From Chloroflexota bacterium (GTDB taxonomy: Bacteria; Chloroflexota; Dehalococcoidia; SAR202; UBA11138), in assembly GCA_022561955.1 (NCBI GenBank), contig JADFQF010000009.1:1-13415 (forward strand): a DNA stretch of 13,415 nt, given 5' to 3'. The first letter of the stretch is position 1, and every line of letters starts with the position of its first letter. A program made the position numbers and the translations under genes. Of this stretch, positions 1-7,372 are shown piece after piece. The notes beneath the pieces were generated by a model. That model ran no database searches. It saw only the letters and a program-made list of their open reading frames with translations, and was not told the origin of the DNA.

Positions 1-170
1 TTCTGGTGAACGAGCTCAGGCAGTCCTTGGTCGACTGATCGGGGAGGTCGCTAACGCTCGACGTCCCGGCCCGTTATCATAGTCTGCAGGGATTGGAAGC
101 GTTTCCCGTCGACAGCACTTCTAATCCATCAGAAGTCGCACATCGGACCTCGGCAGATTCATCTGGACAT

Positions 171-184
171 TCCTTCCGGAAGGA
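171..184. promoter_or_regulatory. Perfect 14-bp palindrome enclosing the htrA ribosome binding site
   Basis: The sequence TCCTTCCGGAAGGA reads the same on both strands. Its right arm, extended by one base, is the Shine-Dalgarno sequence GGAAGGAG (178-185), six bases before the ATG at 192. The site therefore decides the start of the protease gene. It may also be an operator or an RNA element that hides the ribosome binding site; that role is inference. A weak -10-like TATCAT lies at 75-80, with no convincing -35 box. Confidence 0.45.
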
Positions 185-191
185 GCCACCC

Positions 192-1376
192 ATGTTCAGA
201 CTCGCAGCCTGTATTTCCAATGCGGGGACGCCCGCCATAATCGCCGGCCTGATCTTTACCGCCGCGCTGGTTCTCGGCGCGTGCGGCAGGGATGAGATCG
301 GGACGCCGTCGCAGACGTCTCCGGCGCCGGCCGTTGGGACCGCCACGGATGCCCCCGCGCGGGAAGCGCCGCGAGCACCCTCACCTGAGCCCTTCGTCGA
401 CGTTTCCGAGACGCCGGCGTCGGTACACGTGACCCTGGATGCAGCCAAAGAGGTGCTCACGACCGTGGAGGTCGTGAAGATACTGACCCCATCGATCGTG
501 CAGATCGTGACCGAGTCCCTATCCATGGGACTCTTCAATCAGCCGATACCCAGCAGGGGCGTTGGGACCGGTGTCATCATCGACACCGAGGGCCACATCA
601 TGACCAACAACCACGTTATTACCGGTGCGCAGAGGATAATCGCGACTTTGGCCAACGGCGAGAGCTACTCGGTCGAGGTGATCGGCGGAGATTTTCAGAC
701 AGACCTCGCCGTCGTCCGCATCAACGCTTCGAACCTTCGGCCCGCCAAGCTCGGCGTCTCTTCCGAGCTGGAAGTGGGCGAAGACGTCATCGCCATCGGG
801 CACGCCCTTGGACTGGCAGGGGGCCCAACCGTCAGCAAGGGGGTCGTGAGCGCTCTGGGCAGAACGATCGACACGGACTCCCAGAACACCATCGTTGAGC
901 TGATTCAGACCGACGCCGACATTAACCCTGGAAACAGCGGCGGCGCGCTGGTCAACAACGCCGCCGAGGTCGTCGGTATCAACACCGCGATCATTCAGTC
1001 GGCAAGGGGCATCGGCTTTGCCATTAACATCGACGACGCCAAGGTCGTAGTACAGCAGCTCATCGACAAGGGGTACGTAGAGCGAGGATTCATGGGCATC
1101 TCTCCAGTTAACGTCACCCCCGGTCTCGCAGAGAGATTCGGCTTCGCGGTTAAAGAGGGAATAATCGTCACGCGGGTGATCTCGGGCACGGCGGCCGCCA
1201 GGGAAGGCATACGGGTCGAGGACATAATAGTGCAGCTTGGCGACACTCCCATTCGCAATACCGGGGAGCTGTCAAAGTTCCTCATCTCTCATCTTCCGGG
1301 AGAGACCATCGACGTGGTCTTCTACAGAGGCCGGGACCGGATCGTGGTCGAAATCACGCTTGGAGGCAGACCCTAG
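192..1376 (+). CDS. HtrA/DegP-type S1C serine protease, lipoprotein, with one PDZ domain
   Basis: This is a 394-residue envelope quality-control protease of the trypsin-like HtrA/DegQ family, which cleaves misfolded or damaged secreted proteins. The ATG at 192 is chosen because GGAAGGAG lies six bases upstream and because it exposes a clean signal sequence; an in-frame TTG at 93 would bury it. Residues 16-31 form a hydrophobic stretch ending in the lipobox LGAC with Cys31, so the mature protein is probably lipid-anchored on the outer face of the membrane. A Pro/Ala-rich linker follows, to about residue 75. The protease domain shows the triad His141 (TNNHVI), Asp171 (TDLAVV) and Ser249 (GNSGGAL). 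A single PDZ domain fills about residues 300-394 (GIIVTRV through the C-terminus), so the layout is DegS/HtrA-like rather than DegP-like with two PDZ domains. It converges with the phosphatase gene, with only 37 bases between the stops. Confidence 0.93.
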   Translation: MFRLAACISNAGTPAIIAGLIFTAALVLGACGRDEIGTPSQTSPAPAVGTATDAPAREAPRAPSPEPFVDVSETPASVHVTLDAAKEVLTTVEVVKILTPSIVQIVTESLSMGLFNQPIPSRGVGTGVIIDTEGHIMTNNHVITGAQRIIATLANGESYSVEVIGGDFQTDLAVVRINASNLRPAKLGVSSELEVGEDVIAIGHALGLAGGPTVSKGVVSALGRTIDTDSQNTIVELIQTDADINPGNSGGALVNNAAEVVGINTAIIQSARGIGFAINIDDAKVVVQQLIDKGYVERGFMGISPVNVTPGLAERFGFAVKEGIIVTRVISGTAAAREGIRVEDIIVQLGDTPIRNTGELSKFLISHLPGETIDVVFYRGRDRIVVEITLGGRP

Positions 1377-1413
1377 ATCGGCTGGCCGCGAACGCCGGAG
1401 GTCGGCTCCTCGA

Positions 1414-2241
1414 TCAGACGGCGCGCTCAGTAGGGATGCGCCAGTCCATGCCTTCCGTCTTCCGCAAGAATTCGGCGTTCAGCGCCCTGTTGGATGCCAC
1501 GACGCCGTCACTGAATAGGCCTGCCCGCTTTCCCGAGCGGTCGGTCACGATTCCCCCGGCCTCCTCGACCAGCAGCATCCCCGCCACCTGGTCCCATGGG
1601 GCGAGACGATGGTGGAAGTAAAGGTCGACCCGGCCGGCGGCCGCATAGGAGAGACCCAGTGCCGCCGAGCCAAGGATGCGAACGCTCCAGAGATCCGGCC
1701 ACAGCTTTTTGATCACGTCCAGGCTGTAGAGCGTACCCTCACGACCGTAGCTGATGTCCGCGGCCAGAGAACTTTCGACGAATGTTGCCTTCTCCGACAC
1801 CCTGATGGGTTTATCGTTGAGGAACGCGCCCTTTCCTCGCTCGGCGTAGAACATCTCCTTCAGGAGAGGGTCGTAGTTGACGCCTACGACGACCTCGCCG
1901 TCCAGAGCCAGTCCTATGACGAGCGATACCACCGGAATTCCGGCCGCATAGTTGCGGGTGCCGTCCACCGGGTCGACAATCCACACGTAGCCGGAATCCG
2001 CCCTGTCTCCCAGCGATTCCTCTCCCAGGAAGCCCATATCCGGGTACTCCCTGTCGAGGACGGACTTCATGAGAGCCTCGGACTCCCTGTCAACATCGGT
2101 CACGATATCGCCGACGCCCTTGTAAGAGATCTCCTTGACATCATAGAACCTGTCCGCCAGGATTTCACCGGCCAGTGAGGCGATCTCGCGTGCGACCTCC
2201 AATGCCGTTTTGCCGCTCGTGCTAAGTGGTATCTCAGCCAA
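1414..2241 (-). CDS. Inositol monophosphatase family protein (SuhB-like)
   Basis: This is a Mg2+-dependent phosphatase of the inositol-monophosphatase superfamily, about 275 residues, the usual length. Numbered from the TTG at 2241, the metal-binding motifs are GEES (Glu74, Glu75), DPVDGT (Asp90, Asp93) and PWDQVAG (Asp216), so the active site appears complete. The family covers inositol-1-phosphate, histidinol-phosphate, PAP and fructose-1,6-bisphosphate phosphatases, and the sequence alone does not settle the substrate. The start is uncertain. A GTG at 2247 gives two more residues, but its AGGAG abuts the codon; the TTG at 2241 has the same AGGAG at a proper five-base spacing and is preferred. 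It is transcribed divergently from dnaA and convergently with the protease gene, and seems to be a single-gene unit. Confidence 0.9.
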   Translation of the reverse strand: MAEIPLSTSGKTALEVAREIASLAGEILADRFYDVKEISYKGVGDIVTDVDRESEALMKSVLDREYPDMGFLGEESLGDRADSGYVWIVDPVDGTRNYAAGIPVVSLVIGLALDGEVVVGVNYDPLLKEMFYAERGKGAFLNDKPIRVSEKATFVESSLAADISYGREGTLYSLDVIKKLWPDLWSVRILGSAALGLSYAAAGRVDLYFHHRLAPWDQVAGMLLVEEAGGIVTDRSGKRAGLFSDGVVASNRALNAEFLRKTEGMDWRIPTERAV

Positions 2242-2842
2242 TTTCACTCCTCGTACGAAAGACTGAGACGAAGTTTAGCTCATGACTGGTCGCTGGTCGA
2301 GCAATCGGACATTATTCGGATATGCCGGCCCCTGTGAATACCTTCGAATTGCCCGCCTATGCCGCCGGTCACATCATTTCAATGCGTTTAACACAGAAAT
2401 GCGTTTCATGAAAACTCACCAAAAGAGCCAACGCGAATTTACGCAATTTAATATTCATTTTCAGGACCCATATCCCCAGAAGAGGCTCATTAATCTTGAT
2501 ATTCGTAAGGCCGTGACCACAATATCTCTGAAAGGCGAAATATGGTCAATGTCTAAGACAAATCTCGAACATTTGACGTCTTGTGTAGCTTAGCAAGAGG
2601 TGTGCTAGAATCATGGCCTCAACATTGAGTTGCCGAGTTAGTCGAACCCGATCAGATCGTACCAACGCCTGTATGAAGCCGTGCATGCTCACGCCTTAGT
2701 CTACCACCACAGGGATGGCCGAAGGTCCAGATCCGGCGCGCTCCAGGCCTTATTATCTTCACAGACCTGTTCTAATTACGGGCCAAGAAGCATATAAATC
2801 GTCACTTTTCTTTCTTAGATTTCAAGGAGCGTCCAGTACAAC
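2242..2842. other. AT-rich divergent intergenic region upstream of dnaA
   Basis: About 600 bases separate the phosphatase and dnaA starts. I see no convincing gene: an open frame at 2282-2593 lacks a ribosome binding site and has no recognisable family features. The core at about 2380-2560 is clearly AT-richer than the flanking genes. It contains a direct repeat AATGCGTTT (2381-2389 and 2398-2406, 17 bases apart), the palindrome TTTCATGAAA (2404-2413), and near-repeats around CGAATTTA/CGCAATTTA (from about 2432). One DnaA-box-like site with a single mismatch (TGTGAATAC, 2333-2341) is present. The region probably carries the dnaA promoter and leader. A role as a secondary origin segment is possible but not shown. 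Confidence 0.5.
2603..2611 (+). promoter_or_regulatory. Candidate extended -10 promoter for dnaA
   Basis: TGCTAGAAT matches an extended -10 element (TGn followed by a TATAAT-like hexamer, 5 of 6). The only -35-like sequence is the weak TTGTGT at 2581-2586, at a long 19-base spacing, which fits extended -10 promoters that tolerate poor -35 boxes. Transcription from here would give dnaA a leader of about 225 nt. A second candidate -10, TATAAA at 2793-2798, lies much closer to the gene but lacks a good -35. Confidence 0.35.
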
Positions 2843-4255
2843 GTGTCAACTGAAAGAGCCTTAAAGGACGATCCAGCGACTGTAGCTTCACAGCAGCCAA
2901 ATCATATATGGAAGGCCGCTCTAGGAGAACTACAGCTACAGGTCACACGTCCCAGCTATGAGACTTGGCTTAGAGACACCACGGGTGTGTCGTTCGGCGA
3001 TGGGGAATTCGTCGTTGGGACGCCCAATGCTTTCGTGGCCGAGATGCTCGAGCAGCGCATGTATTCCCTCATATCCCAGGTGCTGGAACGCATAACGACG
3101 CACAAGGTAGACGTGCGCTTTCAGGTGATGGACGCGGCGGCGCCGGCCGAGACCGAGGGCAAGGCCTCTTCCGATATCGGAGACGCTGCAGCCTCCACGG
3201 TACACCAGGGCGGCGCCTCGACGATGCCCTACAGGCAGATGTCGCCCAATCCCAAATACACGTTCGAGACCTTCATCGTAGGTAAGTCGAATGAGCTTGC
3301 CCACGCCGCTGCACAGGCGGTCTCCGAACGCCCGGGACAGGTGTACAACCCCCTGGTGCTCTATGCGGATGTCGGCCTCGGAAAGACCCATCTCCTTCAC
3401 GCCATCGGCCACCGGATTCTGGCGCAGGGCCTGAGCCTGATCTACGCAACGACCGAGGAGTTCACGAACGAGTACATCAAGGCCATCCGTGAGGGAAAGA
3501 CGGAGGACTTCAGGCAACGGTATCGGAACGCCGACGTACTGCTCCTGGACGACATCCAGTTTCTCATCGGCAAGGAGCAGACTCAGGAGGGCTTTTTCCA
3601 CACATTCAACGCCCTGCACATGAACAACAAGCAGATCGTGATCACGAGCGATCGCCCCGTATCCGCGTTGTCCCTTCTGGACGACAGAGTCCGTTCGCGG
3701 CTCGCAGGCGGGCTCGTAGCAGACATTCAACCTCCGGACCTGGAGACGCGGCTGGCTATTCTAAACGCCAAGGCCCAGTTCTTGGGTCTTCACGTTCCCA
3801 AGCAGGTCATAGAGTACCTGGGCGAGAGGATTCACAAGAACATACGCGAGCTGGAGGGCTGCCTGAATCGGGTCGTCGCCTACGCTCAGTTGACTCGCCG
3901 CAGCCTGGACACGGACCTCGTCAAGCAGGTGATCGCCGAGGCCATTCAACGGTTCCGCACAAACCAGCTCACCGAAGATGCAGTGTTGGACGCGGTGGCA
4001 GACCAGTTCGGTGTCTCTAAAGAATCTCTCCTCGGACCCAAGCGCGACAAGAAGACGGCTCTTGCACGCCACGTGGCGATGTACATTCTCCGGGAAGACG
4101 CGGATATGGGCGCAACGGCCATCGCTCGGGTTCTCGGCCGAAAGGACCACACCACGGCACTCCACGGCTGTAAGAACATCGAGAAACTGATGAACGTAGA
4201 TGCACGGCTGCGGAGGGACGTCATCACCGTGCGCGAGGCGCTCCTGGCGATATAG
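2843..4255 (+). CDS. dnaA: Chromosomal replication initiator protein DnaA
   Basis: DnaA is the ATP-dependent initiator that binds DnaA boxes, melts the origin and loads the replicative helicase. The 470-residue product has the standard domains. Domain I is at about residues 20-100 (IWKAAL, SYETWL), followed by a short linker. The AAA+ core runs from about 135 to 350: Walker A VGLGKTH with Lys181, Walker B LLLDDIQFL with Asp236/Asp237, sensor 1 ITSDRP, and sensor 2 region RELEGCLNRV. Domain IV is a DNA-binding helix-turn-helix with the signature RKDHTTALHGC (Arg433 onward). The GTG start at 2843 has AAGGAG at 2824-2829, a longish 13-base spacing, but no nearer in-frame start exists. The first glycines of the Walker A loop, normally GGVGLGKT, are Ala175-Asp176 here, which is unusual. 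A cluster of DnaA boxes follows the gene. Confidence 0.98.
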   Translation: MSTERALKDDPATVASQQPNHIWKAALGELQLQVTRPSYETWLRDTTGVSFGDGEFVVGTPNAFVAEMLEQRMYSLISQVLERITTHKVDVRFQVMDAAAPAETEGKASSDIGDAAASTVHQGGASTMPYRQMSPNPKYTFETFIVGKSNELAHAAAQAVSERPGQVYNPLVLYADVGLGKTHLLHAIGHRILAQGLSLIYATTEEFTNEYIKAIREGKTEDFRQRYRNADVLLLDDIQFLIGKEQTQEGFFHTFNALHMNNKQIVITSDRPVSALSLLDDRVRSRLAGGLVADIQPPDLETRLAILNAKAQFLGLHVPKQVIEYLGERIHKNIRELEGCLNRVVAYAQLTRRSLDTDLVKQVIAEAIQRFRTNQLTEDAVLDAVADQFGVSKESLLGPKRDKKTALARHVAMYILREDADMGATAIARVLGRKDHTTALHGCKNIEKLMNVDARLRRDVITVREALLAI

Positions 4256-4668
4256 GCGTACCTTAACCGTAGCCCGGCAACCGTCTCGCCTTGGGATGAA
4301 TTCTCCACGCGACGCGCTGAATCACCGCGTATTTTCCTCATTTCACAAGGGAATCCCCTCTAACGCAACTTTCGATTTATGTGTATAACCCGGCAATTAT
4401 CGTGGATAACTAGCCCCTAATGTGCATAACATCCGCCAACAACACCCTCCACCTCCAGCGCCCTGGACTCACAACAAACTATGCACCTATTCATACTATG
4501 CTTCTCCACATACTGCGCCATGTTAGAATTACCTTGCACTCTACGGCCATCCAGTAAAATACAGACCGTGAACGCGACACCATGCTATGCAAGTAACTAT
4601 CAAGCTTTCAGACGCCCGTCTATCCACGAAGTACACATCATTATTACTGTGTACGGTTAAACGTATAC
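4256..4668. other. oriC: Probable chromosomal origin (oriC) between dnaA and obgE
   Basis: This 413-base gap has no supportable gene and is AT-richer than its surroundings. It begins right after dnaA, the commonest place for a bacterial origin, and contains a cluster of three DnaA boxes at 4380-4429. Weaker boxes in the opposite orientation lie at 4479-4487 (two mismatches) and 4502-4510 (TTCTCCACA, one mismatch). AT-rich stretches at about 4520-4570 and 4630-4670 are candidate unwinding regions. A weak promoter-like pair, TTGCAC (4534-4539) and TAAAAT (4555-4560), could serve obgE. Origin function is inferred from position and boxes. Confidence 0.7.
4380..4429 (-). promoter_or_regulatory. 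Cluster of three phased DnaA boxes
   Basis: Reading the minus strand against TTATNCACA: 4380-4388 is TTATACACA (perfect), 4401-4409 is TTATCCACG (one mismatch) and 4421-4429 is TTATGCACA (perfect). All three share one orientation, and their starts are 21 and 20 bases apart, about two helical turns, so DnaA would bind on one face of the DNA. The middle box sits in the inverted repeat TTATC-GTG-GATAA (4397-4409). Confidence 0.8.
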
Positions 4669-5943
4669 ATGATTGATCAGGTAGATATACACGTCGTCAG
4701 TGGAAAAGGCGGTAATGGCGTTGTTAGTGGACGCAGGGAGAAGTTTGTGCCACGTGGAGGGCCTGATGGTGGAGATGGTGGAGATGGTGGCAGCTTACGG
4801 ATCACCTGTGACTCGAATGTCAACACATTGCTCGAATATCGTTACAAGCGACATTTCACTTCTGGCGACGGCAGTAATGGTGCGGGTGCACTGAAGCATG
4901 GCAAGAATGGCGAAGATATCGAGCTTATCGTGCCTGTGGGGACACAGGTTTTGGATAAGGCAGAGTCCATTCACATAGCGGACCTGGCCATCTCCGGTCA
5001 GAGTATCGTAGTTGCCCACGGCGGCAAGGGCGGCAAGGGGAACGCTCGCTTCACCACACCTACGAATCAGTATCCTCTCCTGGCTGAAGAAGGGGAGCCT
5101 GGCGAGGAGATCAATCTCAGGCTCGAGCTGAAGTTGCTCGCGGATGTAGGGATAATCGGTCTGCCAAATGCGGGGAAGTCGAGCTTACTGGCTGCGGTCA
5201 GCGCGGCCAGGCCAAAGATCGCGGGGTATCCGTTCACGACGCTTGAGCCCGTGCTCGGCGTGGTCGGTCAGCAGGATGAGAGCTTCGTGATGGTTGACAT
5301 TCCGGGCCTGATAGAAGGGGCACACGAGGGGATTGGCTTGGGCCATGATTTCTTGCGTCACGTAGAGCGTACACGGGTGCTCATTCATATGGTTGACGGC
5401 TCTACCGTTAGCCCTGTGGAGGACTACGAGCAGATTAACCAGGAGCTTCGACTGTACAACGAAGATCTCATGACTAAGCCGCAGATCATTGTGATTAACA
5501 AGATTGATATTCCAGAGGTGCAGGAGGCGTTGTCGGGGCTAAAGTCACTGTTTGCGGGGATGGATACGGATGCTCCGGTGTATTGTGTGTCGGCCGTAGG
5601 TCGACAGGGGCTGGACGCGCTGTTGAATAAGGTGCTGGAGGTCCTGGACGAAACGAAGGCCCGGCATCAGGCCGTCGTCGTCGCGCCTCAAGACGTGGTT
5701 ACGGTTCTCAGACCCAAGCCAAGGAGGGAGCGTACGAAAGTCCACCGTGAGGATGACACGTATATTGTGACGTCGCCGAGAGCTGCTCGCATTGCGGCCT
5801 TGTTGGACGAGTCTGACTGGAATGCAAGGATTCAGTTCTATGGTTATCTCCAGCGTGCGGGAATAGTGCGGGCGTTGGAGGAGGCGGGCGTAGGCCCCGG
5901 GGATACGGTCCGCTTCGGCGATATGGAGTGGGAATGGGAGTGA
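4669..5943 (+). CDS. obgE: Obg family GTPase, 50S ribosome assembly
   Basis: Obg is an essential GTPase that binds the large ribosomal subunit and takes part in its maturation and in stress signalling. The 424-residue product is full length. The glycine-rich Obg fold occupies residues 1-157 (VSGKGGNG, KFVPRGGPDGGDGG, HGGKGGKGN). The G domain follows: G1 GLPNAGKSS (164-172, Lys170), switch region GYPFTTL, G3 DIPGLIEG (from Asp210), G4 NKID (277-280) and G5 SAVG near 307. A C-terminal OCT domain covers about 345-424 and ends in an acidic WEWE tail. The ATG at 4669 has no recognisable Shine-Dalgarno sequence, so the start may be leaderless or weakly initiated, but the N-terminus aligns well with the family. 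The first part of the gene looks more AT-rich in codon choice than its neighbours. It is followed by nadD after 67 bases. Confidence 0.97.
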   Translation: MIDQVDIHVVSGKGGNGVVSGRREKFVPRGGPDGGDGGDGGSLRITCDSNVNTLLEYRYKRHFTSGDGSNGAGALKHGKNGEDIELIVPVGTQVLDKAESIHIADLAISGQSIVVAHGGKGGKGNARFTTPTNQYPLLAEEGEPGEEINLRLELKLLADVGIIGLPNAGKSSLLAAVSAARPKIAGYPFTTLEPVLGVVGQQDESFVMVDIPGLIEGAHEGIGLGHDFLRHVERTRVLIHMVDGSTVSPVEDYEQINQELRLYNEDLMTKPQIIVINKIDIPEVQEALSGLKSLFAGMDTDAPVYCVSAVGRQGLDALLNKVLEVLDETKARHQAVVVAPQDVVTVLRPKPRRERTKVHREDDTYIVTSPRAARIAALLDESDWNARIQFYGYLQRAGIVRALEEAGVGPGDTVRFGDMEWEWE

Positions 5944-6010
5944 TTTTCTTGCTCTCGATCGAAAAGTATATTTGTGTAAGTAGGTCCCGGACATAAGACG
6001 GAAGAAAAGC

Positions 6011-6622
6011 TTGAAGATCGGCATATTTGGGGGGACGTTCGACCCTATTCACCTGGGTCACCTGATGGTCGCCGAGGAGGCCAGGGTCTTGCTGGAACTC
6101 GACCAGGTCATCTTCATACCCGCCGGGCGGCCCTGGTTCAAGTCCCAGCAGCATGTCACGGACGTGAAGCACAGGCTGGCGATGGTCGAGTGCGCCACCG
6201 CGGCCAACCCATATTTCAGCGTTTCCGAGATCGAGACGACGAGGTCCGGCCCGACTTACACGGTTGAAACGCTCAAAGAGCTGCGCGAGAAGTACTCCCC
6301 CGAGGACCAGCTGTTTTTCATTATCGGCGTCGACTCTCTCCGGGAGGTAGACCGCTGGCAGCACCCAGAGCAGCTATTCGAGATGGCTACGCTGGTTGGA
6401 GTGTCCAGGCCGGGGCATGAGGACTTCGACCCTGCGTCGCTTGAAGCCATCGCCCCCGGAGCCTCCGATAAGGTTGTCATGCTGGACGGGCCCCTCGTGG
6501 AGATCAGCGCTACGGACCTCCGCCACAGGGTAGCGACTGGGGTGTCCATAAGGTATCGTGTGCCGGAATCGGTCGAAGCCTACATACGCGAGCACGGGCT
6601 GTATCTGTCCGAACATGGGTAG
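6011..6622 (+). CDS. nadD: Nicotinate-nucleotide adenylyltransferase
   Basis: NadD transfers AMP from ATP to nicotinate mononucleotide to form deamido-NAD, a step of NAD biosynthesis shared by the de novo and salvage routes. The 203-residue product has the nucleotidyltransferase signature GGTFDPIHLGHL (residues 7-18, with the two HxGH histidines at 14 and 17) and the C-terminal ISATDLR motif (165-171) of the ISxTxxR type. Length and motifs are complete. The start is a TTG at 6011 with GGAAG at 6000-6004, six bases upstream; an N-terminus of MKIGIFGG is typical. The obg-nadD order is common in bacteria, though the usual next gene rsfS is absent and pyrE follows after a 136-base gap. Confidence 0.95.
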   Translation: MKIGIFGGTFDPIHLGHLMVAEEARVLLELDQVIFIPAGRPWFKSQQHVTDVKHRLAMVECATAANPYFSVSEIETTRSGPTYTVETLKELREKYSPEDQLFFIIGVDSLREVDRWQHPEQLFEMATLVGVSRPGHEDFDPASLEAIAPGASDKVVMLDGPLVEISATDLRHRVATGVSIRYRVPESVEAYIREHGLYLSEHG

Positions 6623-6700
6623 GGGTCGGGTGACGGATTCCACATAGGCGAAGGTGAGAAGGCTGGCGCGATGAAAGGATTTTCGTAGCTCAACCAAGGC

Positions 6701-6721
6701 AGCTTACTCCTGTGGTAAGCT
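6701..6721 (+). promoter_or_regulatory. Stem-loop or operator in the pyrE leader
   Basis: AGCTTAC (6701-6707) and GTAAGCT (6715-6721) are perfect 7-bp inverted arms around a 7-base spacer. They end 37 bases before the pyrE ATG. The arms are followed by AAAAA rather than a T tract, so this is not an intrinsic terminator on this strand. It could be a dimeric repressor operator or a leader hairpin that controls pyrE. Confidence 0.4.
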
Positions 6722-6758
6722 AAAAACAGTGATCGCATTTGAAACGGCGGGGGAGCGA

Positions 6759-7343
6759 ATGGCAACAGGCGTAGCGCCTCTGAACCCCGACACCATACTC
6801 CAGGAATCCGGAGCCTGGCTGGAAGGGGATTTCTTACTGGCGTCCGGTAGCCGCAGCACCTTCTACTTCGACAGCAAGCCTTTTACGTTGAATCCGAAAT
6901 ACGCGGAGTTCGTGGGAAAGTATTTCTTCGACAGGCTGAAGGATTCAGGCGCGGTCGCGGTAGGCGGCATGGCCCTCGGGGGCATCCCACTCGTGTCCCA
7001 TATCGTGCCCGTAAGCGAGAGAGAGGGACATCCCCTTCCGGGCTTCTACGTCAGACCGGAGCCGAAGACGCGCGGCACCTTGAAGCTCATCGAAGGCAAT
7101 CTTCCCGAAGACCCGACACAGCCCGTAGCCGTGATAGACGACATCGTCACCCGTGGCGGCTCCATACTCAAGGCGATAACCGCTGTAGAGGAGGCGGGCA
7201 ACCCCATCGTGCGGGTGATGTGCATCCTGGACCGGAACGAGGGTGGCCGAGAGGCGCTGAGGGAACGAGGCTACGAGCTCGAGGCTATGTACACGGTCGA
7301 GACCGACGAGAACGGCGTAAAGAAGCCTGTATTCCACCCCTGA
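6759..7343 (+). CDS. pyrE: Orotate phosphoribosyltransferase
   Basis: PyrE converts orotate and PRPP to orotidine 5'-phosphate in de novo pyrimidine synthesis. The ATG at 6759 is preferred because GGGGGAG lies just upstream; an in-frame GTG at 6729 would add ten residues and has no good ribosome binding site. The 194-residue product contains the PRPP-binding motif VIDDIVTRGGS (Asp127, Asp128) and the substrate-binding segments TFYFDSKPF and GMALGGIPL. The flexible catalytic loop reads RPEPKTRG (residues 99-106). Arg99 and Lys103 are present, but the positions usually occupied by a second Lys and a His hold Pro100 and Arg105. The overall fold motifs still favour OPRT over other type I phosphoribosyltransferases. 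An intrinsic terminator follows 29 bases after the stop. Confidence 0.88.
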   Translation: MATGVAPLNPDTILQESGAWLEGDFLLASGSRSTFYFDSKPFTLNPKYAEFVGKYFFDRLKDSGAVAVGGMALGGIPLVSHIVPVSEREGHPLPGFYVRPEPKTRGTLKLIEGNLPEDPTQPVAVIDDIVTRGGSILKAITAVEEAGNPIVRVMCILDRNEGGREALRERGYELEAMYTVETDENGVKKPVFHP

Positions 7344-7372
7344 CTCAGGCGACATGATTAATTTGATGAATG

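Noticed and set aside
2..82. Possible C-terminal tail of an upstream gene (frame 2, ending TAG at 80-82)
   Set aside because: Too short to assign; a second frame also gives a tail ending TGA at 36-38, so neither can be preferred.
93..191. N-terminal extension of the HtrA protein from a TTG at 93
   Set aside because: It would place 33 extra residues before a clear lipoprotein signal peptide; the ATG at 192 has a strong ribosome binding site.
2282..2593. 103-codon open frame in the AT-rich dnaA upstream gap
   Set aside because: No ribosome binding site, odd composition and no recognisable motif; likely a chance frame in non-coding DNA.
2640..2700. tRNA-like TTCGA segment on the minus strand (around GGGTTCGACTAA)
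   Set aside because: The flanking bases do not pair as a T-stem and no acceptor, D or anticodon arms are visible.
2936..3730. Long antisense open frame opposite dnaA
   Set aside because: Shadow of a high-GC coding frame; dnaA motifs are unambiguous on the plus strand.
4669..4800. GGTGGAGAT-type tandem DNA repeat
   Set aside because: It simply encodes the glycine-aspartate-rich loop that is conserved in Obg proteins.
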